From Marinibacterium sp039179965 (GTDB lineage Bacteria; Pseudomonadota; Alphaproteobacteria; Rhodobacterales; Rhodobacteraceae), in contig JBCDEC010000205.1 of the NCBI GenBank assembly GCA_039179965.1, positions 1 through 8,430 on the forward strand: a stretch of DNA of 8,430 nucleotides, written 5' to 3'. Shown one piece after another: positions 1 to 7,035 of the stretch. Position 1 is the stretch's first letter. Each line of letters begins with the position of its first letter. Under the pieces are notes generated by a model. That model did not search any database. It saw only the letters and a list, made by a program, of their open reading frames with translations, and was not told the DNA's origin. Made by a program: the position numbers and the translations under genes.

Positions 1-607
1 CCGGTTTGAGCGCCGCAGCCAGTACAATTGGCGACGCGTTATATGTCAACGAACGTACCAGTCCCGCCGCGTGCAGCAACTCTCCCAGAGAAACCACAGA
101 GGCCAGCGACGTCAGTTTGACCACCTCGACCACATTCGAGAGCAGATCGGGCAACACATTGCGCGTGGCCTGCGGCAGGGTCACCCAGATGAGGGTCTGG
201 GCGGGCGTGAGTCCGGTTGACCGCGCGGCCTCGGTCTGGCCCTTGGGCACGGACAGCAACCCCGCGCGGAATATCTCGGCGAAGTAGGCCGAGTTGTTCA
301 GAAAGAACCCGATGGCCACGGCGGTGAAAGGGGACAGCTGAAGCCCCGCAAAGGGCAAGCCGGCATAGATGAAGATCAGCAGCACCAGTGGCGGGATGGC
401 GCGGAACAGATCGACAAAGGCGATGGACAGGAACCGCAGCCAGCGTCTTTCGCTGACCGACCCCAATGCGGTCAGAAGTCCGCCCAAAAGGCCCAACGGG
501 ATGACAACGGCGCAAATCAGAAGCGTCATACCAAGACCCCGGAGCACCAGCGGCAGCGCCTTGATCATGATCTCGATATTGAAGAATTGCTGAATAAGGG
601 CGTCCAT
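1..607 (-). CDS. Polar amino-acid-type ABC transporter permease, second subunit (C-terminus cut off by window edge)
   Basis: The frame is open from an ATG at 607 down to the window edge, giving 202 codons without a stop, so the C-terminus is missing. It is an inner-membrane permease of the HisM/GlnP type that would pair with the neighbouring permease to form the channel. Hydrophobic segments lie at about residues 17-48, 59-84, 92-108 and 157-175. The cytoplasmic EAA loop that docks on the ATPase starts at E126 (EAARSTGL, then LPQA at 144-147). Its N-terminus (MDALIQQFFN) aligns without gaps with that of the adjacent permease, and the EAA glutamate is residue 126 in both, so they are clear paralogues. 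The start lies 3 bases after the stop of the upstream permease (TGA ACC ATG), which suggests translational coupling. The family is certain; the substrate cannot be read from this subunit. Confidence 0.93.
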   Translation of the reverse strand, partial: MDALIQQFFNIEIMIKALPLVLRGLGMTLLICAVVIPLGLLGGLLTALGSVSERRWLRFLSIAFVDLFRAIPPLVLLIFIYAGLPFAGLQLSPFTAVAIGFFLNNSAYFAEIFRAGLLSVPKGQTEAARSTGLTPAQTLIWVTLPQATRNVLPDLLSNVVEVVKLTSLASVVSLGELLHAAGLVRSLTYNASPIVLAAALKP

Positions 608-610
608 GGT

Positions 611-1285
611 TCAGACCCGCGGATGCGCAAAGCGCGTTTCCAGCCAGCGTGAAAACACCACCAGCGGCAAGAACAGCAACACATAGGCCACTGCCGCAAG
701 CGTCAGCGGCGAGGCATTGGCGGAAAAGCTCTGCGCGGTTGTGGCCTGCCCCAGAATGTCAGGCACTCCGATCACCATGCCCAAAGCGGTCATCTTGGTG
801 ATGGCAATCGCCCGGTTGGTCAGCGGCGGGATAACCATCCGCACCGCCTGCGGCAGCACCACGAAGACCAGTGTCTGCGTGTAGCCCAATCCGGTCGAGC
901 GCGCAGCCTCCCATTGCCCCTTGGGCGTTGCGGTGATCCCGGCCCAGACGATCTCTTCCGCGAAGGCGCACAGCACCAGAGTCAGGATCAGGAACAAAAC
1001 GGTAAAGCTGCTGAGCACCACACCGACATTGGGCAGGCCAAAAAAGGCGAGCAGGATCAGGACAAGCGGCGGCAGCGCGCGAAAGATATCTGCGAAGATC
1101 ACGATGACAAAGGAAACCGCCCGGACCCGGTAAGAGCGGATGCAGGCAAGCGCCGTGCCGGCCGCAATCCCCACGACCACGATCATCACCGACAGCACAA
1201 CCGTGACGCCAACGCCTTTCAGAATGGATGGCGCATACCGTGTAAGGACGGTGACGTTGAAGAATGTATCAATGAATTGTTCCAA
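611..1285 (-). CDS. Polar amino-acid-type ABC transporter permease, first subunit
   Basis: This 224-residue inner-membrane protein belongs to the HisM/GlnP-type permease family and is of usual length. It should form a heterodimeric channel with the permease encoded just downstream. Hydrophobic stretches lie at about residues 22-48, 56-83, 88-108, 162-178 and 193-211. The EAA loop begins at E126 (EAARSTGL) and runs to LPQA at 143-146. The start is a TTG at 1285, two bases after the TGA of the ATPase gene. No ATG or GTG was seen in frame in the stretch just upstream. The TTG is supported by a gap-free match to the paralogue from residue 1 (MEQFIDTFFN against MDALIQQFFN) and by the EAA glutamate being residue 126 in both. 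Only a weak GGAA is seen upstream, so translation probably depends on ribosomes finishing the ATPase gene. The C-terminus ends in a short basic tail (RFAHPRV). Confidence 0.95.
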   Translation of the reverse strand: MEQFIDTFFNVTVLTRYAPSILKGVGVTVVLSVMIVVVGIAAGTALACIRSYRVRAVSFVIVIFADIFRALPPLVLILLAFFGLPNVGVVLSSFTVLFLILTLVLCAFAEEIVWAGITATPKGQWEAARSTGLGYTQTLVFVVLPQAVRMVIPPLTNRAIAITKMTALGMVIGVPDILGQATTAQSFSANASPLTLAAVAYVLLFLPLVVFSRWLETRFAHPRV

Positions 1286-1287
1286 GG

Positions 1288-2097
1288 TCAGAGCGTTTCC
1301 GAAACCCGCGACAGAAAGGCCCGCGTGCGCGGCTCGCGCGGCGCGCCGAAGACCTGATCGGGGCTGCCTTGCTCCACGATGACGCCACCGTCCATGAAGA
1401 TCACGCGATCTGCGGCGTCGCGTGCAAACTTCATCTCGTGGCTGACCACCAGCATGGTCATGCCCTGCGCCTTCATCTCGCGCATCACCTCAAGCACATC
1501 CCCGACCAGCTCGGGATCAAGCGCCGACGTGGGCTCGTCAAACAGCATCACCGTGGGCTCCAGCGCGAGGGCCCGCGCAATGGCCACGCGCTGTTGCTGT
1601 CCACCCGACAGCTGCCCGGGATAGCTGGACGCCTTGGCCTTCAGCCCGACATTGTCCAGCGCGCGAAGCCCAAGGTCCTGTGCCTCGCCACGGGACATCC
1701 CCCGCACCCGTCGCAGCGCCAGCGTGACATTGCCCAACGCGGTCAGGTGCGGGTAGAGGTTGAACGACTGGAACACCATTCCAATGCGCTGGCGCATCTT
1801 GTTGAGATCCACGCCGTCCCCTGTCACACGGTCGCCTTCAATGAAGATCTCGCCCGAATTGGGCTCTTCGAGGCGATTGCAACAGCGCAGCATCGTGGAC
1901 TTTCCAGAGCCAGACGGGCCTAGCACAAAGACCATCTCGCTGCGTGAAACACTCAGATCAATGCCCTTCAGCACCTCTTCGGTGCCAAAGGACTTGTGCA
2001 ACGCACGCACGGACAGGGTCGGTTGCACCGTCCCCTGTCCGCCAGTTAACGGTTCGGTCAAATCACGCGCAGCCTGGCGTGTGATCGGACTCGACAT
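1288..2097 (-). CDS. Polar amino-acid-type ABC transporter ATP-binding protein
   Basis: This is the cytoplasmic ATPase of the importer (GlnQ/HisP class), 269 residues if started at the ATG at 2097. Every ABC motif is present: Walker A GPSGSGKST (60-68), Q-loop glutamine in MVFQSFNLYPH (Q110), signature LSGGQQQR (163-170), Walker B VMLFDEP (183-189), D-loop SALD (191-194) and H-loop VVSHE (H220). Family similarity begins only near residue 28 (LSVRALHKSFG). The ATG start overlaps the binding-protein gene by 35 bases and has a poor ribosome site (GGA one base before it). A GTG at 2028 (residue V24) would give a more usual 246-residue protein starting 34 bases after the binding-protein stop, with GGACAGGGGA just before it. 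A TTG at 2121 is also in frame but unlikely. Function is certain; the start is not. No C-terminal regulatory domain is present. Confidence 0.95.
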   Translation of the reverse strand: MSSPITRQAARDLTEPLTGGQGTVQPTLSVRALHKSFGTEEVLKGIDLSVSRSEMVFVLGPSGSGKSTMLRCCNRLEEPNSGEIFIEGDRVTGDGVDLNKMRQRIGMVFQSFNLYPHLTALGNVTLALRRVRGMSRGEAQDLGLRALDNVGLKAKASSYPGQLSGGQQQRVAIARALALEPTVMLFDEPTSALDPELVGDVLEVMREMKAQGMTMLVVSHEMKFARDAADRVIFMDGGVIVEQGSPDQVFGAPREPRTRAFLSRVSETL

Positions 2098-2899
2098 ATC
2101 CGTTAAAGCCAGGCTGTCCAAAGCCGGGCTGCGGCGTGATGGCGGCAGAGCCTTCGGCCGGTTCCACGCCGAACCACTTGACGCTCATGGCGGCCATGGT
2201 GCCATCGATCTTCATGCATTCGATGACTTGCTCCACCTTGGCACGCAATTCGTCATCTTCCTTGCGAAACGGCATGCCCCAGTAAAGCCCCGTCGAATAG
2301 ATGAAGCTCAGCTTCAGCGCCGGGTTTTGTTTGACCGCCCAGGCCGAGGCGGTGTTGCCCGCAACGTTGGCAAAAGCCCGGCCCGACACCACCGCCTGAA
2401 CCGCGTCGCTGTTGGTGCCAAAGCTTTCGACGGTCCAGCCCAGTTCGTCTTCGAGACCGCGCGCCCAGCTGTCATAGACCGAGCCCTTGTTGACCGCGAT
2501 CACCTTGCCAGCGAACCCGTCGAGCTCGGTCACATCCTCGGAGCCGGCGGCCACGACAAACCCGAAATCGGTGTTCAGGTAGCCTTCGGAAAACAGGATG
2601 TTTTCCGCGCGCTCTTCAGTGATCGTGGTCGGCGCTACGACGAAGTCATAGGTGCCAGCCGCCAGACCGGGCAGGATACCGGACCACTGTGTTGCGACGA
2701 TGTCCATTTCCACGCCCAGCCGTTCACCGATCTCCGTGGCCAGATCGACATTGAAGCCTTCGACCCCTCCGCTGAGACTTGGCATCGCGTGCGGGGCAAA
2801 CGTGCCATCCAGCGCCACGGTATAGCTGTCCTGCGCAAGCGCAGTGGTTCCAAAGGTCAGCGCCGCCAAACAGGCACAAAGCGTCATTTTGCGTGTCAT
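2063..2899 (-). CDS. Periplasmic substrate-binding protein of the ABC importer (SBP_bac_3 family)
   Basis: This 278-residue exported protein captures the ligand in the periplasm and delivers it to the permease pair encoded downstream. Residues 1-22 form a Sec signal peptide (basic MTRK, hydrophobic core, ALA before Q23). The mature protein shows the family pattern: DGTFAPH (31-37), GFNVDLATEIGERLG (48-62), TQWSGILPGLAAGTYDFVV (70-88), TITEERA (92-98), LFSEGY (102-107) and KWFG (241-244). R97 sits where HisJ-type proteins bind the ligand carboxylate. In the usual GRVDAVVxDxPxA region this protein reads GRAFANVAGNTASAW (173-187), so the aspartate that usually holds the alpha-ammonium is replaced by G181. 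The ligand may therefore not be an ordinary alpha-amino acid. A roughly 30-residue tail after KWFG is rich in Gly and Pro and ends in Cys277, which could pair with Cys228. The ATG at 2899 is supported by GGAG 8 bases upstream. It is the first gene of the operon. Confidence 0.95.
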   Translation of the reverse strand: MTRKMTLCACLAALTFGTTALAQDSYTVALDGTFAPHAMPSLSGGVEGFNVDLATEIGERLGVEMDIVATQWSGILPGLAAGTYDFVVAPTTITEERAENILFSEGYLNTDFGFVVAAGSEDVTELDGFAGKVIAVNKGSVYDSWARGLEDELGWTVESFGTNSDAVQAVVSGRAFANVAGNTASAWAVKQNPALKLSFIYSTGLYWGMPFRKEDDELRAKVEQVIECMKIDGTMAAMSVKWFGVEPAEGSAAITPQPGFGQPGFNGYVESDHTPGCA

Positions 2900-2906
2900 A
2901 GTGATA

Positions 2907-2912
2907 TCTCCG
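2907..2912 (-). promoter_or_regulatory. Ribosome binding site of the substrate-binding protein gene
   Basis: On the minus strand this reads CGGAGA, with GGAG separated from the ATG at 2899 by 8 bases. It is the best Shine-Dalgarno site of the importer operon and fixes the start of the first gene. The later genes have weak sites and overlaps, suggesting that translation entering here feeds the rest. Confidence 0.75.
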
Positions 2913-3139
2913 ATATTCCAGTCTGGTACGTCTCGTTGGGCGATTGGCCGCGCAAAACGCTCTCAGACGAACCTATTGAAAACATTCGATTCGTGGTCAG
3001 GTTCCTGTGTTCTCAGGCACCTTGCACGGGACTGCGTCGAAGAATGCCTGAATTTGTCGCACATCGCGGATGATATCGCCGGGGAATGGCGCCAACAGGA
3101 CAGGAAAGGGCCCCGTCGCGGTGCCGCAAACCAAAAGGC

Positions 3140-3181
3140 GCAACCGCCGCGCACCCGGGTCACGATCACGGTTGCACCCGG
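3140..3181. promoter_or_regulatory. Dyad and nested repeat element upstream of hyuA
   Basis: A perfect 7-base inverted repeat, GCAACCG (3140-3146) and CGGTTGC (3169-3175), flanks an 8-base palindrome ACCCGGGT (3153-3160) whose centre is one base from the centre of the larger dyad. The octamer GCACCCGG occurs twice, at 3151-3158 and 3174-3181, so the second copy overlaps the end of the right arm. It could be an operator or a stem-loop in the hyuA leader RNA. The position, about 80 bases before the hyuA start, suits either role. In GC-rich DNA short dyads arise by chance, so this is only a candidate. Confidence 0.25.
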
Positions 3182-3206
3182 TCCCCCGGCCCGCCATCAT
3201 CCGGCC

Positions 3207-3260
3207 ATGCACGACAGATTTCCCATGCTCCCCACAATGCTGCACGGCAACACAAAGTGA
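3207..3260 (+). CDS. Possible 17-residue leader peptide overlapping hyuA start
   Basis: A short ORF (MHDRFPMLPTMLHGNTK) starts at an ATG at 3207. Its TGA stop (3258-3260) overlaps the GTG start of hyuA in the sequence GTGA. Two further in-frame ATGs lie at 3225 and 3237. hyuA has no recognisable Shine-Dalgarno site of its own, so ribosomes ending this ORF could re-initiate on hyuA. Against it: none of its own ATGs has a good ribosome site, and the frame stays open far upstream, as it often does in GC-rich DNA. I do not recognise the peptide; it has no run of one amino acid that would suggest classical attenuation. Confidence 0.25.
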   Translation: MHDRFPMLPTMLHGNTK

Positions 3261-5332
3261 CGCGGATTCGGATCGGGGTCGACGTGGGTGGCACATTCAC
3301 AGATCTGGTTGCTCAGGATCTGGTGACAGGCCGCATGTGGCATCACAAAGAGCGCTCAACCCCGGATCACCCGGCCCGCGCGATCCTCGATGGCACGCGG
3401 CATCTGCTTGAAACCTGTGGGAAAACCGGTGCTGACCTTGGCTTTTTCGGGCATGGCACCACCGTGATCACCAACATGATCCTCGAACGCAAGGGCGCGC
3501 GCCTCGCCCTTGTTACAACGGTTGGGTTTCGCGACATTCTGGACCTCGGGCGGCAGGCCCGACCCCATGTGTACGACTACCGCATTCGCCGTCCCGCAGC
3601 ACTGGCACCACGGCGCGACCGGTTCGAACTGGACGAGCGCATCGGCGCGGACGGGGCGGTGGTGACACCCCTTGACCCGGACGCGGTGCGCCGTCTTGCC
3701 ACGACACTGGCGACGGAGGGATACGATGCGGTCGCGATATGTTTTCTGCACAGTTATCAGAACCCCGATCACGAACGCGAAGTCGCCAAGATCCTGCGGG
3801 ACGAGCTTGGGTCGGTCTATATCAGCAGCTCGCATGATGTGGCGCCGGAGTACCGGGAGTTTGAGCGCTTTGCGACAACCGCCCTGAACGCCTTTGTCGG
3901 GCCCCGCGCGGCAACCTACTTTGGCGACCTCCAGGCCGGTCTAGACGCTATGGGGATCACCACGCCGCTTTATACAGTGACATCGAACGCGGGCCTCGTG
4001 GACACCGAAACCGTCCGCCGCGTGCCGATCAGAACCGCGCTGTCCGGACCTGCGGCCGGCGTCAGCGGTGTGGGCCAGATCCTCGGATCTCTGGATCTTG
4101 GCGATCTGGTGACGTTCGATGTGGGCGGCACCAGCACGGATGTCGCCATCCTGCCGGCAGGTCGGGCGCGCACCGCGCGGACCCGGGAGGTGGCCGGAAT
4201 GCCGGTTCTGGCCCCGATGGTCGACATTGATGTGATCGGCGCGGGTGGCGGATCCATCGCGCGGCTTGACCCGGGCGGCGCGCTGACGGTCGGGCCCGAG
4301 AGCGCCGGCGCCCTGCCCGGACCTGCGGCCTATGGCCGTGGCGGTCGGGACGCGACAGTGACGGATGCCGCCCTTGTGCTTGGCCGGATCAAGGAAGGCG
4401 CCGGTTTGGGTGGAGACATGGCGCTCGACCGCGCCGCTGCAGAGGCCGCCGTCCTGCGCGCGGTCGGCACACCTCTGGGATTGCCACCAAAGGCTGCCGC
4501 GCAGGGCATTCTGGACATCGCCACGGCAGCAATGGCGCGCACCATCCGGTCTGCGGCCCTGTCGCGCGGGCAGGATGTGGAAAGACTATGCCTGGTGGCC
4601 TATGGCGGGGCGGGGCCACTTTTGGGCGCGGGCGTCGCAGAGGCGCTTTGCATTGGACGCATGGTGGTCCCGGTCGCGCCCGGCACGCTATGTGCCCGCG
4701 CCATTCTGGTCAGCGACATCGCGCGCGATTTCTCCAGAACCCGGCTGAGCCCGCTTCACGAGTTGCGCGACGACAGCCTGCATGATGCGTTTGCCCCCCT
4801 GCGCGAGCGTGGGGCAAATTGGCTTGCCGGCGAAGGTGTTCCGCCAGACCGGCAACGCTTTGAATGTGCCATTGAGTGCCGCTATCAGGGACAGAACTTC
4901 GAAATCGCCGTACCGTGTGACCCGCAGGTTGATGCCCCCTGCGACCTGCGCACCGCCTTTGATACGCTCCATGCGCGCACGCAGGGGTTTTCCCTGCCCG
5001 ACAGGGCGGTCGAGACCGTGACCTTCCGGCTCAAGGCGCGGTCCAGCAGCGCGCAGGACGCTGAATTGACCCCGCCGGCAGCAACCACGCCCGCCCCCGC
5101 TCAGCCCGACATCATACGGCCGGTCTTTTTCCAGGACCGGGATCTGCCCACCACACAGCTGCTGCGGGCGTCGCTGCAAATCGGTGCGACCCGAGACGGG
5201 CCGGCCGTGATCGAAGAGGCCACCTCGACCACGATCGTGCCGCCCGGCTGGACGTGCCGCGTGCTCGACGACGGAACATTGGATCTGACGCGCGTCTTCG
5301 CGGCGGCCCCTCATCCCGGAGCACCCGCATGA
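3257..5332 (+). CDS. hyuA: Hydantoinase/5-oxoprolinase family protein, HyuA-type ATP-dependent subunit
   Basis: This 691-residue cytoplasmic protein is the ATP-using subunit of an N-methylhydantoinase/5-oxoprolinase-type enzyme that opens a cyclic amide in a reaction driven by ATP hydrolysis; HyuB is its partner. The N-terminal Hydant_A_N part has DVGGTFTD (9-16, phosphate loop of the actin-like fold), GHGTTVITNMILERKGA (65-81) and GFRDILDLGRQ (90-100). The central Hydantoinase_A domain has ALSGPAAG (261-268), a second phosphate motif DVGGTSTD (288-295), GAGGGSIA (328-335), ALPGPAAYGRGG (352-363) and YGGAGP (449-454). The family's GGAGPLHA motif reads GGAGPLLG here, so the usual His is Leu. 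The GTG at 3257 was chosen because the family starts just before DVGGTFTD and the protein then has typical length. The in-frame ATG at 3086 would add 57 Arg/Pro-rich residues unlike the family. The substrate (hydantoin, 5-oxoproline or another lactam) cannot be decided from sequence. Confidence 0.93.
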   Translation: MTRIRIGVDVGGTFTDLVAQDLVTGRMWHHKERSTPDHPARAILDGTRHLLETCGKTGADLGFFGHGTTVITNMILERKGARLALVTTVGFRDILDLGRQARPHVYDYRIRRPAALAPRRDRFELDERIGADGAVVTPLDPDAVRRLATTLATEGYDAVAICFLHSYQNPDHEREVAKILRDELGSVYISSSHDVAPEYREFERFATTALNAFVGPRAATYFGDLQAGLDAMGITTPLYTVTSNAGLVDTETVRRVPIRTALSGPAAGVSGVGQILGSLDLGDLVTFDVGGTSTDVAILPAGRARTARTREVAGMPVLAPMVDIDVIGAGGGSIARLDPGGALTVGPESAGALPGPAAYGRGGRDATVTDAALVLGRIKEGAGLGGDMALDRAAAEAAVLRAVGTPLGLPPKAAAQGILDIATAAMARTIRSAALSRGQDVERLCLVAYGGAGPLLGAGVAEALCIGRMVVPVAPGTLCARAILVSDIARDFSRTRLSPLHELRDDSLHDAFAPLRERGANWLAGEGVPPDRQRFECAIECRYQGQNFEIAVPCDPQVDAPCDLRTAFDTLHARTQGFSLPDRAVETVTFRLKARSSSAQDAELTPPAATTPAPAQPDIIRPVFFQDRDLPTTQLLRASLQIGATRDGPAVIEEATSTTIVPPGWTCRVLDDGTLDLTRVFAAAPHPGAPA
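5318..5321 (+). promoter_or_regulatory. Ribosome binding site of hyuB inside hyuA
   Basis: GGAG lies 7 bases before the hyuB ATG at 5329, inside the last codons of hyuA. It fixes the hyuB start at the ATGA overlap rather than at the ATG at 5254, which would add 25 Arg-rich residues not expected in the family. Confidence 0.7.
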
Positions 5333-7035
5333 GCCAGACAGACGGCATGGCCACAATCCGGATGAGTATCATTCAGGAGCGACTGCTGGCAGTGGCGGAA
5401 GACGTCGGTCAACTGCTCATTCGCGGGGCGTTTTCATCCAATATCAAGGAACGTCGCGACTGCTCTACCGCGATCTTTGACGCGACTGGCCAGCTGATTG
5501 CGCAGGCTGATCACATGCCGATCCATATCGGGTCGCTGCTTTGGGGCGTGCGGGCCATTCTGGACCGCTATGCGCTGTCCGAGATCGCCGAAGGGGACGC
5601 CTTCGTGATGAATGATCCCTACCTGGCGGGGGGCACCCATCTGCCCGATATCTCGGTTCTGACGCCGGTCTTCGTGGCCGGTCAGATCACCCATTTCATC
5701 GGTAATATCGCCCATCACGCCGATGTCGGCGGGCCGGTGGCGGGGTCGGTTTCGGGGCAGTCGCCGGACATCTTCTGGGAAGGCATCCGGCTGCCACCGA
5801 TCCGCATCGCGCGCGACGGCGTTGCGGATCGCGATGTGATCGACCTGATCTCGGCCAATACCCGCGCACCGGTCGAACGCCAGCTGGATCTGCGCACGCA
5901 AATCGGAGCCAATGCCCGCGGCGCAGAACTGCTGCAAAATGTCATTGCGGAGTGCGGTGTAGCCGAGATCCACGCGGCTGGTCGCGCCATCATTGCCCAT
6001 ACCAGCGCGCGCATTCGCGCCGGGCTGCGCGGGCTGACGCCCGGCTCGTGGACCGCGACCCGGTACCTGGATGATGACGGCGCCGGTTCGCCACCTGTAC
6101 CGCTGACCGTCACGGCCACGGTCAGGGAAGATCACCTGACCCTCGATTTCACCGGCTCGGGTCCCGAGGCCAAGGGCGCGGTGAACCTGAGCGCATCATC
6201 GCTGGAGGCAACGGTCGCCTACTGCATCAAGGCGTTGATCGATCCACTGGTTGCCGCAAATGGTGGTCTGCTTGATGCAGTCGCGATCAGGGCCCCTGAA
6301 GGCACCATCGTGTCCCCGCGCGCACCGGCCGCCGTTGCTGCACGCGCGGTGACCAGCAACCGGCTCGCCGGGGCCATCTTCGACGCACTGCGCGACGCGC
6401 TGCCTGCCGACCGCAAGATGGCGGCCAGCAACGATTCCACCTCACTGGTTGTGTTTTCTGGCCCGACCGAAGACGGCGCGGGCTTTGTGTATCCGGAATC
6501 CATCGGTGGCGGTGCGGGCGCGCTGGCGGACACCGACGGCATGGATGCGGTCCATGTGCATACGGTCAACTCCACAAACCTGCCGGTCGAGGTTCTGGAA
6601 ACGTCCTATCCGCTACGCTGTACGCGCTACGCGCTTGTGCCCGGATCCGGAGGCGCGGGGCGGCACAGCGGCGGGCTGGGCATCGCCCGCGAGATCGAGG
6701 CATTGACCCCCGGCACACAAATGACCCTGCGCTCGGACGGGCATCTCTTTCCCGCTCCCGGCGCCGACGGAGGGCATGCGGGCAGCACGACCCGGGCAAC
6801 GGTCATGGCACTGGATGGCCAACAGACAGAACTTGCGTCGAAATCGACCCGCGGGCTGGCCCCCGGAGAACGCGTGCTGATTGAAACACTGGGCGGCGGC
6901 GGTTTCGGCCCGCCTGCCGAACGGTCTGCACGGGCCCTGCGCGCAGATCTTCTGGACGGTCGGATCACGCGCGGCGAGGCCCGGCAGACCCATGGCCCGG
7001 AGGCTGTCAAAGCGGCGCTTGATCCGCCTGCATGA
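5329..7035 (+). CDS. hyuB: Hydantoinase B/oxoprolinase family protein, HyuB-type subunit
   Basis: This 568-residue cytoplasmic protein is the second subunit of the HyuA/HyuB enzyme and belongs to the Hydantoinase_B family, of normal length. Family landmarks appear in order: RRDCSTAIFDATGQLIAQADHMPIHIGSL (split across 42-70), NDPYLAGGTHLPD (95-107), GNIAHHADVGG (125-135), DFTGSGPEAKGAVN (273-286), NSTNLPVEVLE (414-424), PGSGGAGRHSGGLG (438-451), GGGGFGPP (522-529) and a C-terminal DLLDGRITRGEAR (540-552). The His/Asp-rich HADVGG and GGTHLPD motifs are intact, so the subunit should be functional. Its ATG overlaps the hyuA stop as ATGA, giving tight coupling and equal subunit supply. The gene ends in two successive in-frame TGA codons (7033-7038). 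The related acetone and acetophenone carboxylases share this domain, but the two-subunit layout without further carboxylase genes, next to an amino-acid-type importer, fits a hydantoinase or oxoprolinase better. Confidence 0.94.
   Translation: MSQTDGMATIRMSIIQERLLAVAEDVGQLLIRGAFSSNIKERRDCSTAIFDATGQLIAQADHMPIHIGSLLWGVRAILDRYALSEIAEGDAFVMNDPYLAGGTHLPDISVLTPVFVAGQITHFIGNIAHHADVGGPVAGSVSGQSPDIFWEGIRLPPIRIARDGVADRDVIDLISANTRAPVERQLDLRTQIGANARGAELLQNVIAECGVAEIHAAGRAIIAHTSARIRAGLRGLTPGSWTATRYLDDDGAGSPPVPLTVTATVREDHLTLDFTGSGPEAKGAVNLSASSLEATVAYCIKALIDPLVAANGGLLDAVAIRAPEGTIVSPRAPAAVAARAVTSNRLAGAIFDALRDALPADRKMAASNDSTSLVVFSGPTEDGAGFVYPESIGGGAGALADTDGMDAVHVHTVNSTNLPVEVLETSYPLRCTRYALVPGSGGAGRHSGGLGIAREIEALTPGTQMTLRSDGHLFPAPGADGGHAGSTTRATVMALDGQQTELASKSTRGLAPGERVLIETLGGGGFGPPAERSARALRADLLDGRITRGEARQTHGPEAVKAALDPPA

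Larger units (their letters stand above)
2900..3256. other. Divergent control region between importer operon and hyuA/hyuB
   Basis: This 357-base region holds no convincing protein gene and must contain the promoters for both directions. The left half (2900-3060) is richer in A and T, with short runs such as TTGAAAAC at 2976-2983. I could not find a convincing -35/-10 pair on either strand. The right half (3061-3256) is very GC-rich and contains a dyad at 3140-3175 and a possible 17-codon leader ORF at 3207-3260. Weak short repeats include GAACCT at 2969 against AGGTTC at 2999 (inverted) and TCTCAG at 2961 and 3011 (direct, 50 bases apart). No regulator gene lies between the two operons, although one is common in such arrangements. 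Confidence 0.6.

Noticed and set aside
2969..3004. Inverted repeat GAACCT/AGGTTC and direct TCTCAG repeats as an operator.
   Set aside because: Six-base matches with a long spacer are too weak to claim in a 357-base region; they are noted only in the region description.
2976..3004. TTGAAA at 2976 as the -35 box of a hyuA promoter.
   Set aside because: No acceptable -10 sequence lies 16-18 bases downstream.
1760..3073. A 437-codon open frame on the plus strand opposite the ATPase and binding-protein genes.
   Set aside because: It is antisense to two well-supported genes, its composition is that of a codon shadow in GC-rich DNA, and it has no recognisable domain.
3086..3256. Extension of hyuA to the in-frame ATG at 3086 (57 more residues).
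   Set aside because: The added sequence is Arg/Pro/His-rich and unlike HyuA, its ATG has no properly spaced ribosome site, and the family begins just before DVGGTFTD.
2963..3296. Minus-strand frames across the divergent region that might be a regulator or a decayed gene.
   Set aside because: No helix-turn-helix or other domain is visible, the frames run into the hyuA start, and open frames are expected by chance at this GC content.
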